Below are positions 1-6,847 of a stretch of 18,790 nucleotides of DNA, piece after piece. The stretch's first letter is position 1. Each line of letters starts with the position of its first letter. This stretch comes from Verrucomicrobiota bacterium. Its GTDB lineage: Bacteria > Verrucomicrobiota > Verrucomicrobiia > Verrucomicrobiales > Akkermansiaceae. Under the pieces are notes generated by a model, which made no database searches, was not told where the DNA came from, and saw only the letters and a program-made list of their open reading frames with translations. The position numbers were made by a program, and so were the translations under genes. Location: NCBI GenBank assembly GCA_008932955.1, contig WBXE01000023.1:1-18790 (forward strand), written 5' to 3'.

Positions 1-66
1 CATCGATTCGCTCAGCGTCTTTCTCAGCGCCCTCCGTGGCCTCCGCGTTTCGCTTCTATCAAATCA
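1..66. repeat. Intergenic direct repeat, copy 1
   Basis: The first 52 bases are identical to those starting at 350, and the match continues to about 66 with two substitutions. The sequence is of the CTCAGCG/CCTCCGTGGCCTCCGCG type. Positions 40-56 are also the exact reverse complement of 249-265, so an inverted partial copy lies between the two direct copies. No reading frame here looks like protein. The copy may extend left of the window. Confidence 0.85.
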
Positions 67-175
67 AGTCCCCCAACGACGACAGACACGGGCTTTTGGA
101 TTTTGAACGCGGAGCGAGCGCTAGCGAGCCTGGAAGAAATCCGGCGAAGCCCAAGCTGGCATAGCCGGAGGCGAG

Positions 176-300
176 ATTGGATTTTGGATGCTGGATTTTG
201 GATTGGGAGACCGCTTTGCGCGGGGCTGAGGCGCTTTATGGCGGAGAGGAAGCGAAACGCGGAGGGGCGGAAGCCGCAGAGAGGAGCGCAGAGGCGGATT
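176..300. repeat. Mixed intergenic repeat block with inverted copy
   Basis: Bases 176-208 contain three runs of GGATTTTGGAT type; an inverted relative (AAATCCAAAAAATCC) occurs at 7018-7036. Bases 249-265 are the exact 17-nt reverse complement of 40-56, followed by GCCGCAGAGAGGAGCGCAGAGG-like sequence resembling the element at 2760-2780. The block is purine-rich on the + strand. It has an open frame (103-495), but the translation is only the repeats read through and I do not accept it as a gene. Confidence 0.6.
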
Positions 301-349
301 TGGTTGGGGAATGATTTGGAATGGCCGCCGTGCCGGGAGGCTACGACTT

Positions 350-415
350 CATCGATTCGCTCAGCGTCTTTCTCAGCGCCCTCCGTGGCCTCCGCGTTTC
401 GATTCTATCAAATTA
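350..415. repeat. Intergenic direct repeat, copy 2
   Basis: Second copy of the element at 1-66, 349 bases downstream in the same orientation. It differs at two positions in the last 14 bases (CGCTTC versus CGATTC, and AAATCAA versus AAATTAA). Near identity over 66 bases in otherwise unalignable intergenic DNA implies recent duplication or a multi-copy family. Confidence 0.85.
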
Positions 416-505
416 AAAAACTTCCAACGTCGAACCGAAGGGAAGATGGCCTCGCCGCACTGCTCCCACCATGCGCTGGATACCAGAAGTTCTAACCGCG
501 ATTCT

Positions 506-611
506 CACGAATATTCACGAATGACCCAACGCTCTCGGATATGTTCCTGATGCACCTAACGGTTGAAATGATGTGATATTTTAAGCCTCTCTCAATTCGT
601 GAAATTTCGTA
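506..611. repeat. Imperfect inverted repeat (CACGAATATTCACGAAT type)
   Basis: The arm at 506-522 (CACGAATATTCACGAAT) pairs with the arm at 595-611 (ATTCGTGAAATTTCGTA) at 14 of 17 positions, with 72 bases between. It belongs to the same style of element as those at 6938-7066 and 13761-13900: short A/T-rich words ending in ACGAAT or ACGGATT, placed as facing pairs in intergenic DNA. Confidence 0.55.
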
Positions 612-902
612 AAAGTCGGGGCTTCGGCCAGGATCAGGTTGTTATCGTCACTGTATTTTCCCGTTCAGGGCAATTGGCGCTCAAGCGACGCTCCGTCCGC
701 CGCTTTCTTGGACGAAAAGCAGACATGCGAAAAAGCATTCTTGACGGCGGGAAGGAATTCGGGCGGATTTGGCTTCGCTTTCACATGCAAAAAACCACGC
801 GAAAAAAGTCTGGTAATCAAGCCGTCGTTGACCGTCGCGGCCCATGCAGCGATGCCTATCTATCATACTTCTAATGCCTGATGCGTTATATCATCAAACA
901 AG

Positions 903-964
903 GCTAGCGACGGTCACAGACCCCCGCTACAAGGCTGGGCATTCGCTAGCGACGGTTACAGGCC
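903..964. repeat. Short direct repeat with GGTCACAGACC core
   Basis: Twenty-base units at 903-922 and 945-964 (GCTAGCGACGGTCACAGACC and GCTAGCGACGGTTACAGGCC) differ at two positions and lie 42 bases apart. Each begins with the palindrome GCTAGC; the first contains the small inverted repeat GGTC-ACA-GACC. The same core recurs at 14729-14747, where it forms a longer hairpin. This looks like a small REP-like intergenic family. Confidence 0.65.
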
Positions 965-971
965 GCCGCAG

Positions 972-1016
972 GTCTTGTCTTGTGTCTTGTGTCTTGCAGT
1001 CTTGCGTCTTCTTGTC
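972..1016. repeat. TCTTG-rich tract abutting the permease start
   Basis: Six TCTT words separated by short G/T/C spacers occupy 972-1016, directly up to the ATG at 1017. The + strand is almost free of A here, so no Shine-Dalgarno sequence and no normal -10 box is possible immediately upstream of the gene. Confidence 0.6.
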
Positions 1017-2723
1017 ATGAACCGTCGCATCGCCATATTTCTAACAGCCATCACCAGCCTTCTGCTGGCGGTGTTTTTCCTGTTTCCGGCGTGGACGGTG
1101 CTCAAGCAGGCGTTTGCAGGCCAGCGTGCGGATGGCTCGGCGTGTTTCACGTTGGAGTACCTCTGCATGGTGTTGCGCAACCCGATCTATCAGGAAGGCC
1201 TGATCAACGCGCTGATGTTAGGCGTGGCCAGCACCCTGGCCAGCCTGCTTATCGCGATGCCACTGGCGCTGGTGAGCCAACGCTTTGAGTATCCCGCAAA
1301 GCGCGTGTTGGGCGTGCTGGTGCTTGCGCCGTTGATCCTGCCGCCGTTTGTCGGCGCGGTGGGCCTCAAACAAATTCTCGGTGGCAACGGGGCGCTCAAC
1401 GCGTTGCTCATCCGCTTAGGCGTGATGGATGCGCAGTTGCCCTACGACTGGCTGGCCCATGGCCGCTTCGCCGGCATGATAGTGCTCAACGCGCTGCATC
1501 TCTACCCGATTCTTTACCTCAACATTGCCGCCGCGCTGGCTAACCTAGATCCAGCGCTCGAGCAGGCCGCGCACAACCTCGGCTGCCCGCCCTGGAAACG
1601 GTTTTGGCGCATCACCCTGCCGCTGGCGATGCCGGGGGTGTTTGCCGGGGCGGCCATCGTGTTCATCTGGGCCTTCACCGAACTGGGCGTGCCACTGGTT
1701 TTCGACTTCTCTCGGGTGGCTGCCGTGCAAATTTTCGACGGCATCAAGGGGCTGGATAAAAACCCGCTGCCTTACGCTCTAACTGCCATTCTGCTGCTCA
1801 TCGCCATGACCGTGTTCGGCCTATCGAAATGGGCGGTCGGCGGCACCCGCCACGGGGCCGCGCCACGGCCGCAGGGGCGCTCGGCCGTGCGGCGTATCGG
1901 CCGGTGGCAAGCGGCTAGCTGCACGGCATGGTTTGTGGGGGTGAGCGTGCTGGCGGTGTTGCCGCACCTCGGGGTTGTGTTATTATCGGTGGCGGGGCGC
2001 TGGTATGGCACGATCCTGCCCGAGCAACTCACCTTCCACCATTACCTTGAAGCCCTCGGCAACGGCTTGGTGGTCCCCTCCATCCACAACAGCTTGCTCT
2101 ATGCCGGCTGCGCCACCTTGTTAGCCCTGGCCTGCGGCCTGGCGGTGGCCTGGGTGGTGGTGCGCTCCGACCTGCGATGCCGCGCTTGGCTCGATGCACT
2201 GGTGATGCTGCCCCTGGCGGTGCCCGGGCTGGTGATGGCATTTGGTTACCTAACGCTGTCGCAGGAGGGCAAGGCGTTGCATTGGCTGGTGGGCGCGGGT
2301 GGCAGCCCGTTCCTATTGTTGGTCATCGCCTATGCGATCCGCCGTCTGCCATACGTGGTGCGCGCGGCGGTGGCCGGTCTCCAACAAAGCAATCCGGCCC
2401 TCGAGGAAGCTGCCCGCACGCTGGGAGCCAGTCCGCTGCGGGTGTTGCGGCGCATTGCGCTACCACTCATTGCTGGCAACCTCGCCGCCGGGGGCATTCT
2501 CGCCTTTGCATTTGCGATGTTAGAGGTCAGCGACAGCCTGATTCTGGCCCAGCAAGCCCAACATTTCCCGATCACCAAGGCGCTCTACTCACTGCTGGGC
2601 AGCCTCGGCAACGGCACCGAACTGGCCGCCGCGCTCGGGGTGTGGTCGATGGCTTTTCTAGCAACCGCGATCCTGGCGGCCGGCGTGCTCGGCGGCAAAC
2701 GCGGCGGACTTTTCAAGCTCTGA
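1017..2723 (+). CDS. Iron-type ABC transporter permease, two fused domains
   Basis: Inner-membrane permease subunit of a binding-protein-dependent ABC importer, resembling the FbpB/AfuB ferric-iron family, in which both transmembrane domains are fused. Each half (568 aa in total) has about six hydrophobic segments and its own EAA loop, where the ATPase docks: EQAAHNLGCPPWKRFWRITL starting at residue 182 and EEAARTLGASPLRVLRRIAL starting at residue 463. The frame opens upstream at 975, but those extra 14 codons lie in the TCTTG tract, and residues from the ATG at 1017 (MNRRIAIFLT) start a normal signal-anchor. The partner ATPase and periplasmic binding protein are not in this window; the 1-kb upstream stretch is gene-free and the next gene converges. 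The substrate (Fe3+ versus thiamine or another small solute) is inferred from overall similarity only. Confidence 0.88.
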   Translation: MNRRIAIFLTAITSLLLAVFFLFPAWTVLKQAFAGQRADGSACFTLEYLCMVLRNPIYQEGLINALMLGVASTLASLLIAMPLALVSQRFEYPAKRVLGVLVLAPLILPPFVGAVGLKQILGGNGALNALLIRLGVMDAQLPYDWLAHGRFAGMIVLNALHLYPILYLNIAAALANLDPALEQAAHNLGCPPWKRFWRITLPLAMPGVFAGAAIVFIWAFTELGVPLVFDFSRVAAVQIFDGIKGLDKNPLPYALTAILLLIAMTVFGLSKWAVGGTRHGAAPRPQGRSAVRRIGRWQAASCTAWFVGVSVLAVLPHLGVVLLSVAGRWYGTILPEQLTFHHYLEALGNGLVVPSIHNSLLYAGCATLLALACGLAVAWVVVRSDLRCRAWLDALVMLPLAVPGLVMAFGYLTLSQEGKALHWLVGAGGSPFLLLVIAYAIRRLPYVVRAAVAGLQQSNPALEEAARTLGASPLRVLRRIALPLIAGNLAAGGILAFAFAMLEVSDSLILAQQAQHFPITKALYSLLGSLGNGTELAAALGVWSMAFLATAILAAGVLGGKRGGLFKL

Positions 2724-2748
2724 GTGGCTCCTGACTCACCTGAAGATT

Positions 2749-2854
2749 TACCGCATAGGCGCAAAGGCCGCAGAGGTGCGCAAAGTGGAATGGGTTATCG
2801 AGAAAAATCTGGTCTTACTCTGCGGCCATTTGCGACCTTCGCGCCTCTGCGGTA
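2749..2854. repeat. Inverted repeat between convergent genes
   Basis: The arms 2749-2772 (TACCGCATAGGCGCAAAGG...) and 2831-2854 (...CCTTCGCGCCTCTGCGGTA) are complementary at 21 of 24 positions, with 58 bases between. The element fills nearly all of the gap between the converging permease and response-regulator genes, so a transcript from either side could fold it. There is no T-tract, so I call it a repeat element with possible bidirectional terminator or mRNA-end function, not a classical terminator. Confidence 0.7.
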
Positions 2855-2861
2855 AGCATTG

Positions 2862-2879
2862 GGCAGACACCTTTAGGGT
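2862..2879. repeat. Exact 18-mer repeat, copy 1
   Basis: GGCAGACACCTTTAGGGT recurs exactly at 13813-13830. Here it follows the right arm of the 2749-2854 inverted repeat, and its last base is the last base of the response-regulator stop codon. Together with CTGCC at 2883-2887 it can form a small hairpin (GGCAG...CTGCC, inner ACC/GGT) spanning that stop codon. Confidence 0.8.
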
Positions 2880-3496
2880 CACCTGCCGATGCCGCCGAGT
2901 CCTGCGATGTGGACCATCTCGGCGGGATTGCCGGCGGCGAGTTTGTGCATGGCGCGGCCGCGATGGACTTTCACGGTGATCAAGGCGAGATCGAGCTGAT
3001 CGGCAATTTCCTTGTTGAGCAAACCCTCCACCACCAAGCGCACGATATCCCGCTCGCGAGGCGTCAGGGAAGCGACACGTACGCGGGCCTCAGCGGCAGC
3101 AAATTCCCCCTGACGATTGCTGCGGGAGCGCTGCAAGGCCAGCGCCACCGCATCCACCAACTCGGTCGGATCAAATGGTTTTGTCAGAAAACCATCGGCT
3201 CCGGCGCGGATCGCATTGACCACAAATTGCACATTCCAGTGAGCGGTGAGAAATACCGTAGGGATAAACCAGCCCCGCCGCAACAATTCCTCGTGCACCT
3301 CCACCCCGGTCATCCCATCGCCAAGTTGGTTGTCTAGCAACAAGCAAGCCGGCACCTGTGGCATGCCGTTGCGGAACAACTCGTCGGGTTCTGCGTGCAG
3401 CCTCACCTTGTAGCCGTGGGCCGCGAGCAAGCGTTCCAAACCGGCACGGATAAATCGATCGTCATCCAACACCAACACCGCATGGTCGCCACTCAT
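2879..3496 (-). CDS. FixJ-family two-component response regulator
   Basis: A 205-aa regulator with an N-terminal receiver domain and a C-terminal LuxR-type DNA-binding helix-turn-helix, the FixJ/NarL layout and the usual length for FixJ. Receiver residues are intact: acidic triad D11-D13, phosphoacceptor D55 (LLLDNQLGD), T84 and K106 (LTKPF). The HTH runs from about residue 143 (LTPRERDIVRLVVEG) to 186 (ITVKVHRGRAMHKL). The ATG is well supported: GGAGG lies five bases upstream, the clearest Shine-Dalgarno in the window. No histidine kinase is present in the window, so it is an orphan regulator as far as can be seen. A good promoter lies about 90 bases upstream. Its stop codon touches the repeated 18-mer. 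Confidence 0.92.
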   Translation of the reverse strand: MSGDHAVLVLDDDRFIRAGLERLLAAHGYKVRLHAEPDELFRNGMPQVPACLLLDNQLGDGMTGVEVHEELLRRGWFIPTVFLTAHWNVQFVVNAIRAGADGFLTKPFDPTELVDAVALALQRSRSNRQGEFAAAEARVRVASLTPRERDIVRLVVEGLLNKEIADQLDLALITVKVHRGRAMHKLAAGNPAEMVHIAGLGGIGR

Positions 3497-3588
3497 TGCT
3501 GCCTCCGTTCTATCAAAATCGCGACACCCACCGTTGCCTCCCGATGCCTTCCCACTGCCATTTTCGCGATGGGCCGCGGTGGATCGGA

Positions 3589-3617
3589 ATTATAAAACTC
3601 AGCGAGCTTCCTAACAA
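3589..3617 (-). promoter_or_regulatory. Sigma-70-like promoter of the response regulator
   Basis: Read on the minus strand: -35 TTGTTA (3612-3617, four of six consensus bases), a 17-nt spacer, and -10 TATAAT (3589-3594, perfect). The predicted transcript starts near 3582, giving a leader of about 85 nt before the ATG at 3496 with its GGAGG site. Confidence 0.7.
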
Positions 3618-3688
3618 GTGGATTCATACAAGCGGCGTTGTAGCACCCAATGAGTTGAGCCGCAAGGTTTTTCTTCTAGTATCGTGGG

Positions 3689-3705
3689 GCCGCAAGGCAT
3701 GCGGC
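3689..3705 (-). terminator. Weak hairpin just downstream of tRNA-Ala
   Basis: GCCGCA-AGGCA-TGCGGC is a perfect 6-bp stem with a 5-nt loop, starting four bases after the 3' end of the tRNA on the minus strand. No T-tract follows it, so terminator function is only suggested by position. Confidence 0.3.
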
Positions 3706-3708
3706 GCG

Positions 3709-3781
3709 TGGAGCATAGGAGATTCGAACTCCTGACCTTCTCATTGCGAACGAGACGCTCTACCAACTGAGCTAATGCCCC
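3709..3781 (-). tRNA. tRNA-Ala, anticodon CGC
   Basis: A complete 73-nt cloverleaf can be folded by eye on the minus strand: acceptor GGGGCAT/ATGCTCC, D-arm GCTC-AGTTGGTA-GAGC, anticodon stem TCTCG/TGAGA with loop TTCGCAA, and T-arm AGGAG-TTCGAAT-CTCCT. The loop gives anticodon CGC, which reads GCG (alanine). The acceptor stem contains the G3-U70 wobble pair that is the classic alanine identity element, and the discriminator base is A73. CCA is not encoded (the next bases are CGC), so it must be added by tRNA nucleotidyltransferase. Confidence 0.96.
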
Positions 3782-3879
3782 GTTGCGGCGGCGCGTCGAT
3801 TGAGGCTCACCTCGCGCTAAAATGCAAGGGGGAAATACGCAAGGGGCCGGCAAAAAAATTTACAAGTCTTAACAAAGTT

Positions 3880-3907
3880 TTGCAAAGCTGGAGGGTCTGG
3901 GTATAAT
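3880..3907 (+). promoter_or_regulatory. Promoter predicted to give a leaderless LysM mRNA
   Basis: -35 TTGCAA (3880-3885, four of six consensus bases), a 16-nt spacer and a perfect -10 TATAAT (3902-3907). The -10 ends six bases before the ATG at 3914, so transcription should begin at or within a base or two of the A of the start codon. There is no room for a Shine-Dalgarno site. The same geometry recurs at 15869-15896. Confidence 0.75.
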
Positions 3908-3913
3908 TCTGGC

Positions 3914-4600
3914 ATGAGACCGGTTTTTCACACCCTCAGCCTTCTAATTATTCTGCTTACGCTCAATGCCTGCCGGACGACGACGAGCAAGCAGGAGCCG
4001 AATGTAGGCCCGTTCGACAGTCATGGTCGATACGTGGAAGCATGGGCTGACGATCCGTCGAAGTGGCGGCCGTACACGCCGAAAGAGGTGGAGGGAGATC
4101 CGCCGAAGATCGCGAAGAATGAACAACCGCTGGACAACTCGGTGCCGCTGGCCACGGGTGATTCGCCCACAAGCCGGTCGAAATCGCTACGCAACGGATC
4201 GGATTCCACCCGCCAGCTGGGCCGCAATTCCACTTCCAAGACCAAGGCGGATCCCGAGAAAACGGTGAAAAAATCCAGCAAATCCAAAGTGGATAGCGAG
4301 CCTACGGCGAAAAAATCGAGCAAATCGAAAGTGGATAGCGAGTCGACGGTGAAAAAGTCCGGCAAGGCCAAGACAGAGGCGGAACCGACGGCCAAAAAAT
4401 CCACCAAGTCGAAATCCGTTGCGTCGAGCAGCAGCAAAACCAAGAGTCCGAGCATCCACCACACGGTCAAGCGCGGGGAATCCTTGTACACCATAGCGGA
4501 CAAGTACAATAGCTCAGTAGCCGCGCTGAAGGCGGCCAACGGGCTTTCCAGCAGCACCGTGCGGGACGGTAAGACCCTGGTCATTCCCGCCCGCAAGTGA
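3914..4600 (+). CDS. LysM-domain lipoprotein with lysine-rich repeats
   Basis: A 228-aa secreted lipoprotein. The signal peptide ends in a lipobox LNAC, with C20 as the predicted lipidated residue. Residues 21-115 are polar and disordered-looking. A 14-residue repeat (T-x-K-K-S-x-K-x-K-x-D/E-x-E-x) follows: three full copies and one partial from residue 117 to about 169. Residues 183-228 are a LysM domain (HTVKRGESLYTIADKY ... TLVIPARK), which binds N-acetylglucosamine in peptidoglycan. The picture is a protein anchored in a membrane by lipid and in the wall by LysM, with a basic spacer between. The short distance to the -10 box fixes the ATG and predicts a leaderless message. The tRNA is divergent, and the downstream carrier gene lies 46 bases away. 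No enzymatic domain is visible. Confidence 0.9.
   Translation: MRPVFHTLSLLIILLTLNACRTTTSKQEPNVGPFDSHGRYVEAWADDPSKWRPYTPKEVEGDPPKIAKNEQPLDNSVPLATGDSPTSRSKSLRNGSDSTRQLGRNSTSKTKADPEKTVKKSSKSKVDSEPTAKKSSKSKVDSESTVKKSGKAKTEAEPTAKKSTKSKSVASSSSKTKSPSIHHTVKRGESLYTIADKYNSSVAALKAANGLSSSTVRDGKTLVIPARK
4262..4424 (+). repeat. In-frame 42-bp tandem repeat in the LysM lipoprotein
   Basis: Units at 4262-4303, 4304-4345, 4346-4387 and a partial one to about 4424 encode the 14-aa lysine/serine-rich repeat. The first two units are nearly identical in protein (SSKSKVDSE in both), but their codons differ (TCC versus TCG for serine), so the array is not brand new. Confidence 0.8.
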
Positions 4601-4646
4601 GGATTATGTGCTTGCCCATGAGTGAGACCAAACGGACGCTGCGCCG

Positions 4647-5621
4647 GTGATTTCGCCTGCAGCAGTCATCATTTCGGTGTTGCCGGTCTATCTGCTCCTC
4701 GTAGCAGGCGCGGCGCTGCGCAAGGCCGGACTGCTGCGCCATGAGCACGAAGCCGGAGCGATGCAGCTGGTTTACTCGGTGATGTTGCCGTGTTTCATCC
4801 TCGACCAAATCCTCGGTGCCGAGGTGCTGCGCAGTGGCGCGGTGGTCGTCTGGGGCATGGGTCTGGGTTTTGGCCTGCTCCTCAGTGGCCTGCTTACGGC
4901 GTGGCTCGTGGCCCGGATCATGGGGCTGGAACGCGGCACCGGCCTGCGCACGTTCACCGTGGCTGCCGGTTGTCAAAACTACGGCTTCACCGCCATACCG
5001 GTGCTGTCGATCCTTTGGGGTAGCAGCGCCTGTGCCATGCTTTTCGTCCACAACATCGGCGTCGAGGTGGCCATGTGGTCGGTTGGCGTCATGATCATCA
5101 GCGGCCAGCGCGAGCTGCCTTGGCGCAAACTGGTCAACGGCCCGATCATCGCCGTGGGCATCGGTTTGTTGCTGGTGGCCCTGGGGCTGGATCGCCCGCT
5201 CGGCGGCCCGCTGCATGATCTGACCGCTCCGCTGCGCAAGGTCATCAGTCTGCTCGGGGTCGGGGCATTTCCGGTCGCTATCCTGATTACCGGTGCGAGC
5301 ATGGTGGGCATCGCTGAAACCGCCAGGCCATCGTGGAAAATCATCGGCGGAGCCGTAGTGGTGCGCTTGCTGCTGGCGCCCGGGCTGATCCTGGCTGCAG
5401 CAAAGTACCTACCGCTGGTGCTGGAATTGCGGCAAGTGCTAGTGGTACAAGCTGCAATGCCCGCTGCCATGACTCCGATCATGCTGGCACGGCTGTATGG
5501 CGGACGCCCGGCCGTGGCGGTGCATGTGGTGTTGGCCACCACGCTGGGCAGCTTGCTATCGCTGCCGTGGATCATTTTCTGGGGAATTGAGTGGATCGGA
5601 CTAAAACCGTTGTTGCCATAA
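4647..5621 (+). CDS. AEC-family (auxin efflux carrier) transporter
   Basis: A 324-aa inner-membrane protein of the AEC family, typically about 300-320 aa with ten membrane segments in two inverted halves. Visible hallmarks are the N-terminal VLPVYLLLVAGAALRKAGLL segment, the conserved N-Y/F-G-F region (CQNYGFTAIPVLSILWG) and the C-terminal half with QAAMPAAMTPIMLARLYGG. Bacterial members export or import small carboxylates (malate/malonate-type) or are uncharacterised; the substrate cannot be told from sequence. Translation starts at a GTG with no clear Shine-Dalgarno. It lies 46 bases after the LysM gene and overlaps the possible start of the next gene by 31 bases, consistent with cotranscription. 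Confidence 0.87.
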   Translation: MISPAAVIISVLPVYLLLVAGAALRKAGLLRHEHEAGAMQLVYSVMLPCFILDQILGAEVLRSGAVVVWGMGLGFGLLLSGLLTAWLVARIMGLERGTGLRTFTVAAGCQNYGFTAIPVLSILWGSSACAMLFVHNIGVEVAMWSVGVMIISGQRELPWRKLVNGPIIAVGIGLLLVALGLDRPLGGPLHDLTAPLRKVISLLGVGAFPVAILITGASMVGIAETARPSWKIIGGAVVVRLLLAPGLILAAAKYLPLVLELRQVLVVQAAMPAAMTPIMLARLYGGRPAVAVHVVLATTLGSLLSLPWIIFWGIEWIGLKPLLP

Positions 5622-6847
5622 ATGGTTTAGCGATGTCTAATCTCCCTGGAATGGAAATGAAATCGCGAATGGGCGGACCGAATGCTGGGCGAGTGCTCCT
5701 GTTGCTAGCGGCACTGGTTTTGCTGGTGGCAGGGTTGAAGGCGGCGCAGGGATTTTTTCTGCCCATCTTGCTGGCATTTTTTGTGGCGACGGTGAGTTTG
5801 CCGATCACCAACTGGCTCTGCCGCAAGAAAGTACCGAGGGCCATTGCAGTACTACTGACGGTGTTAGTTGATTTTGCCTTTATTGTGGGGGTAATTCTGT
5901 TGGCGGTGACGATGGTGGATGAGTTGCAGGTGAAGTGGAACACGAAGTATGCCGGGGTGATGTCCACGCGGGTGCAGAGCGTGTCCGGCTCGCTGGCAAA
6001 AACCCTGGATTCCTGGGGCGTCCAAGATGCCGATACGAAAATCCACACCGCCGCAGTCACCAATCTGGACAACCTTCAAAATATCCGCTTGGAAAAAATC
6101 TGGGATGTGGGCACTGGCCTGCTCGGGCACGTGGTCGGCTTTTTTGGGACCTTTCTGGTGGTGCTCATACTCACTGTTTTCATGCTGGCGGAGGCGAAGA
6201 TGTTTGGGCAACGCCTGGAAGCCATCAGTCTGGCGCGGGGGCCGAACATTGCCCGCATGCTCAGCGCCACCAGGGATATCCAGCGCTATCTGGCGATCAA
6301 GACCGTCATCAGCCTGGCCACCGGCTTGCTGGCCGGCCTGCTGTGCTGGGCTGCCGGCTTGGATTTTTTCGTGTTGTGGGGGATTTTGGCGTACGCGCTG
6401 CATTACATCCCGGTGATTGGTTCGATCATCGCCGGGATTCCGCCGGCTCTGCTGGCACTCATCTTGTTCGGCGTGCCCGAAGCGGTGGTAGTGGCCGGCG
6501 GCTATCTGCTGATTAACAATTTTCTTGGCAATGTGGTGGAGCCGCTGTTGGTGGGGCGGCGCTTTGGTATTTCCACGCTGGTGGTGTTGGTATCGGTGAT
6601 GTTCTGGGGTTGGGTGTGGGGACCGCTGGGCATGCTATTGGCCGTTCCCATCACGATGATGCTCAAGGTAGTGCTGGATGGTAGCGATGAATTGCGTTGG
6701 ATCAGTGTGGCCATTTCCGCCAACCACGCCCCCGCCACCGTAGTCAAAAAACTTCTGGAATCCGTGCCACCGCAAGATCCACCTCCTGCCGCAGTCCTGC
6801 CAGCGCCGGGTCATGCCAAAGGCCCCACGCTCACGGGCAGCGCCTGA
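5591..6847 (+). CDS. AI-2E/PerM family membrane protein (UPF0118)
   Basis: A 418-aa polytopic inner-membrane protein of the AI-2 exporter-like family (TqsA/YdiK/PerM). It has the usual hydrophobic pairs near the N-terminus (GRVLLLLAALVLLVAGLKAA, LPILLAFFVATVSLPITNWL), a soluble stretch of about 85 residues, then a membrane-rich C-terminal half with the family's ALHYIPVIGSIIAGIPPALL and FLGNVVEPLLVGRRFGIS motifs. Members have been linked to signal export, Na+/H+ exchange or transport of unknown solutes. The start is uncertain: the GTG at 5591 has GGGGA five bases upstream but overlaps the carrier gene by 31 bases; the ATG at 5633 is 11 bases after that stop and would give 404 aa. The C-terminal 40 residues are proline/alanine-rich. 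Confidence 0.88.
   Translation: MDRTKTVVAINGLAMSNLPGMEMKSRMGGPNAGRVLLLLAALVLLVAGLKAAQGFFLPILLAFFVATVSLPITNWLCRKKVPRAIAVLLTVLVDFAFIVGVILLAVTMVDELQVKWNTKYAGVMSTRVQSVSGSLAKTLDSWGVQDADTKIHTAAVTNLDNLQNIRLEKIWDVGTGLLGHVVGFFGTFLVVLILTVFMLAEAKMFGQRLEAISLARGPNIARMLSATRDIQRYLAIKTVISLATGLLAGLLCWAAGLDFFVLWGILAYALHYIPVIGSIIAGIPPALLALILFGVPEAVVVAGGYLLINNFLGNVVEPLLVGRRFGISTLVVLVSVMFWGWVWGPLGMLLAVPITMMLKVVLDGSDELRWISVAISANHAPATVVKKLLESVPPQDPPPAAVLPAPGHAKGPTLTGSA

Larger units (their letters stand above)
416..1016. other. Gene-free intergenic region
   Basis: About 600 bases without a supportable gene. Open frames at 599-874 and 639-881 (+) and 681-866 (-) overlap each other, have no Shine-Dalgarno sequence, and give arginine/lysine-rich or low-information translations with no family resemblance I can see. 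What the region does contain is an imperfect inverted repeat (506-611), a 42-nt-spaced direct repeat with a GGTC-ACA-GACC core (903-964), and a pyrimidine-rich TCTTG tract running up to the ATG of the permease (972-1016). A degraded gene around 600-880 cannot be excluded. Confidence 0.5.

Noticed and set aside
103..495. 130-residue open frame on the + strand
   Set aside because: The translation is made of the intergenic repeat elements read through, with no Shine-Dalgarno and no protein-like pattern.
599..881. Overlapping open frames of 80-91 residues
   Set aside because: Three frames overlap on both strands, none resembles a family, and none has a start signal. A decayed gene is possible but cannot be shown.
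1017..2723. Thiamine permease ThiP instead of an iron permease
   Set aside because: The two-domain layout fits both, but length and overall motif style seem closer to FbpB/AfuB. It cannot be settled without a search, so no gene symbol is given.
2874..2879. TTTAGGG telomere-like word in the 18-mer
   Set aside because: It is a single copy in each place, not a tandem array, so there is no telomere or linear-end signal.
3782..3913. Promoter for tRNA-Ala on the minus strand
   Set aside because: TTGCGT and TTTTAG words occur, but their spacing (14) is poor and no other pair fits, so I do not annotate one.
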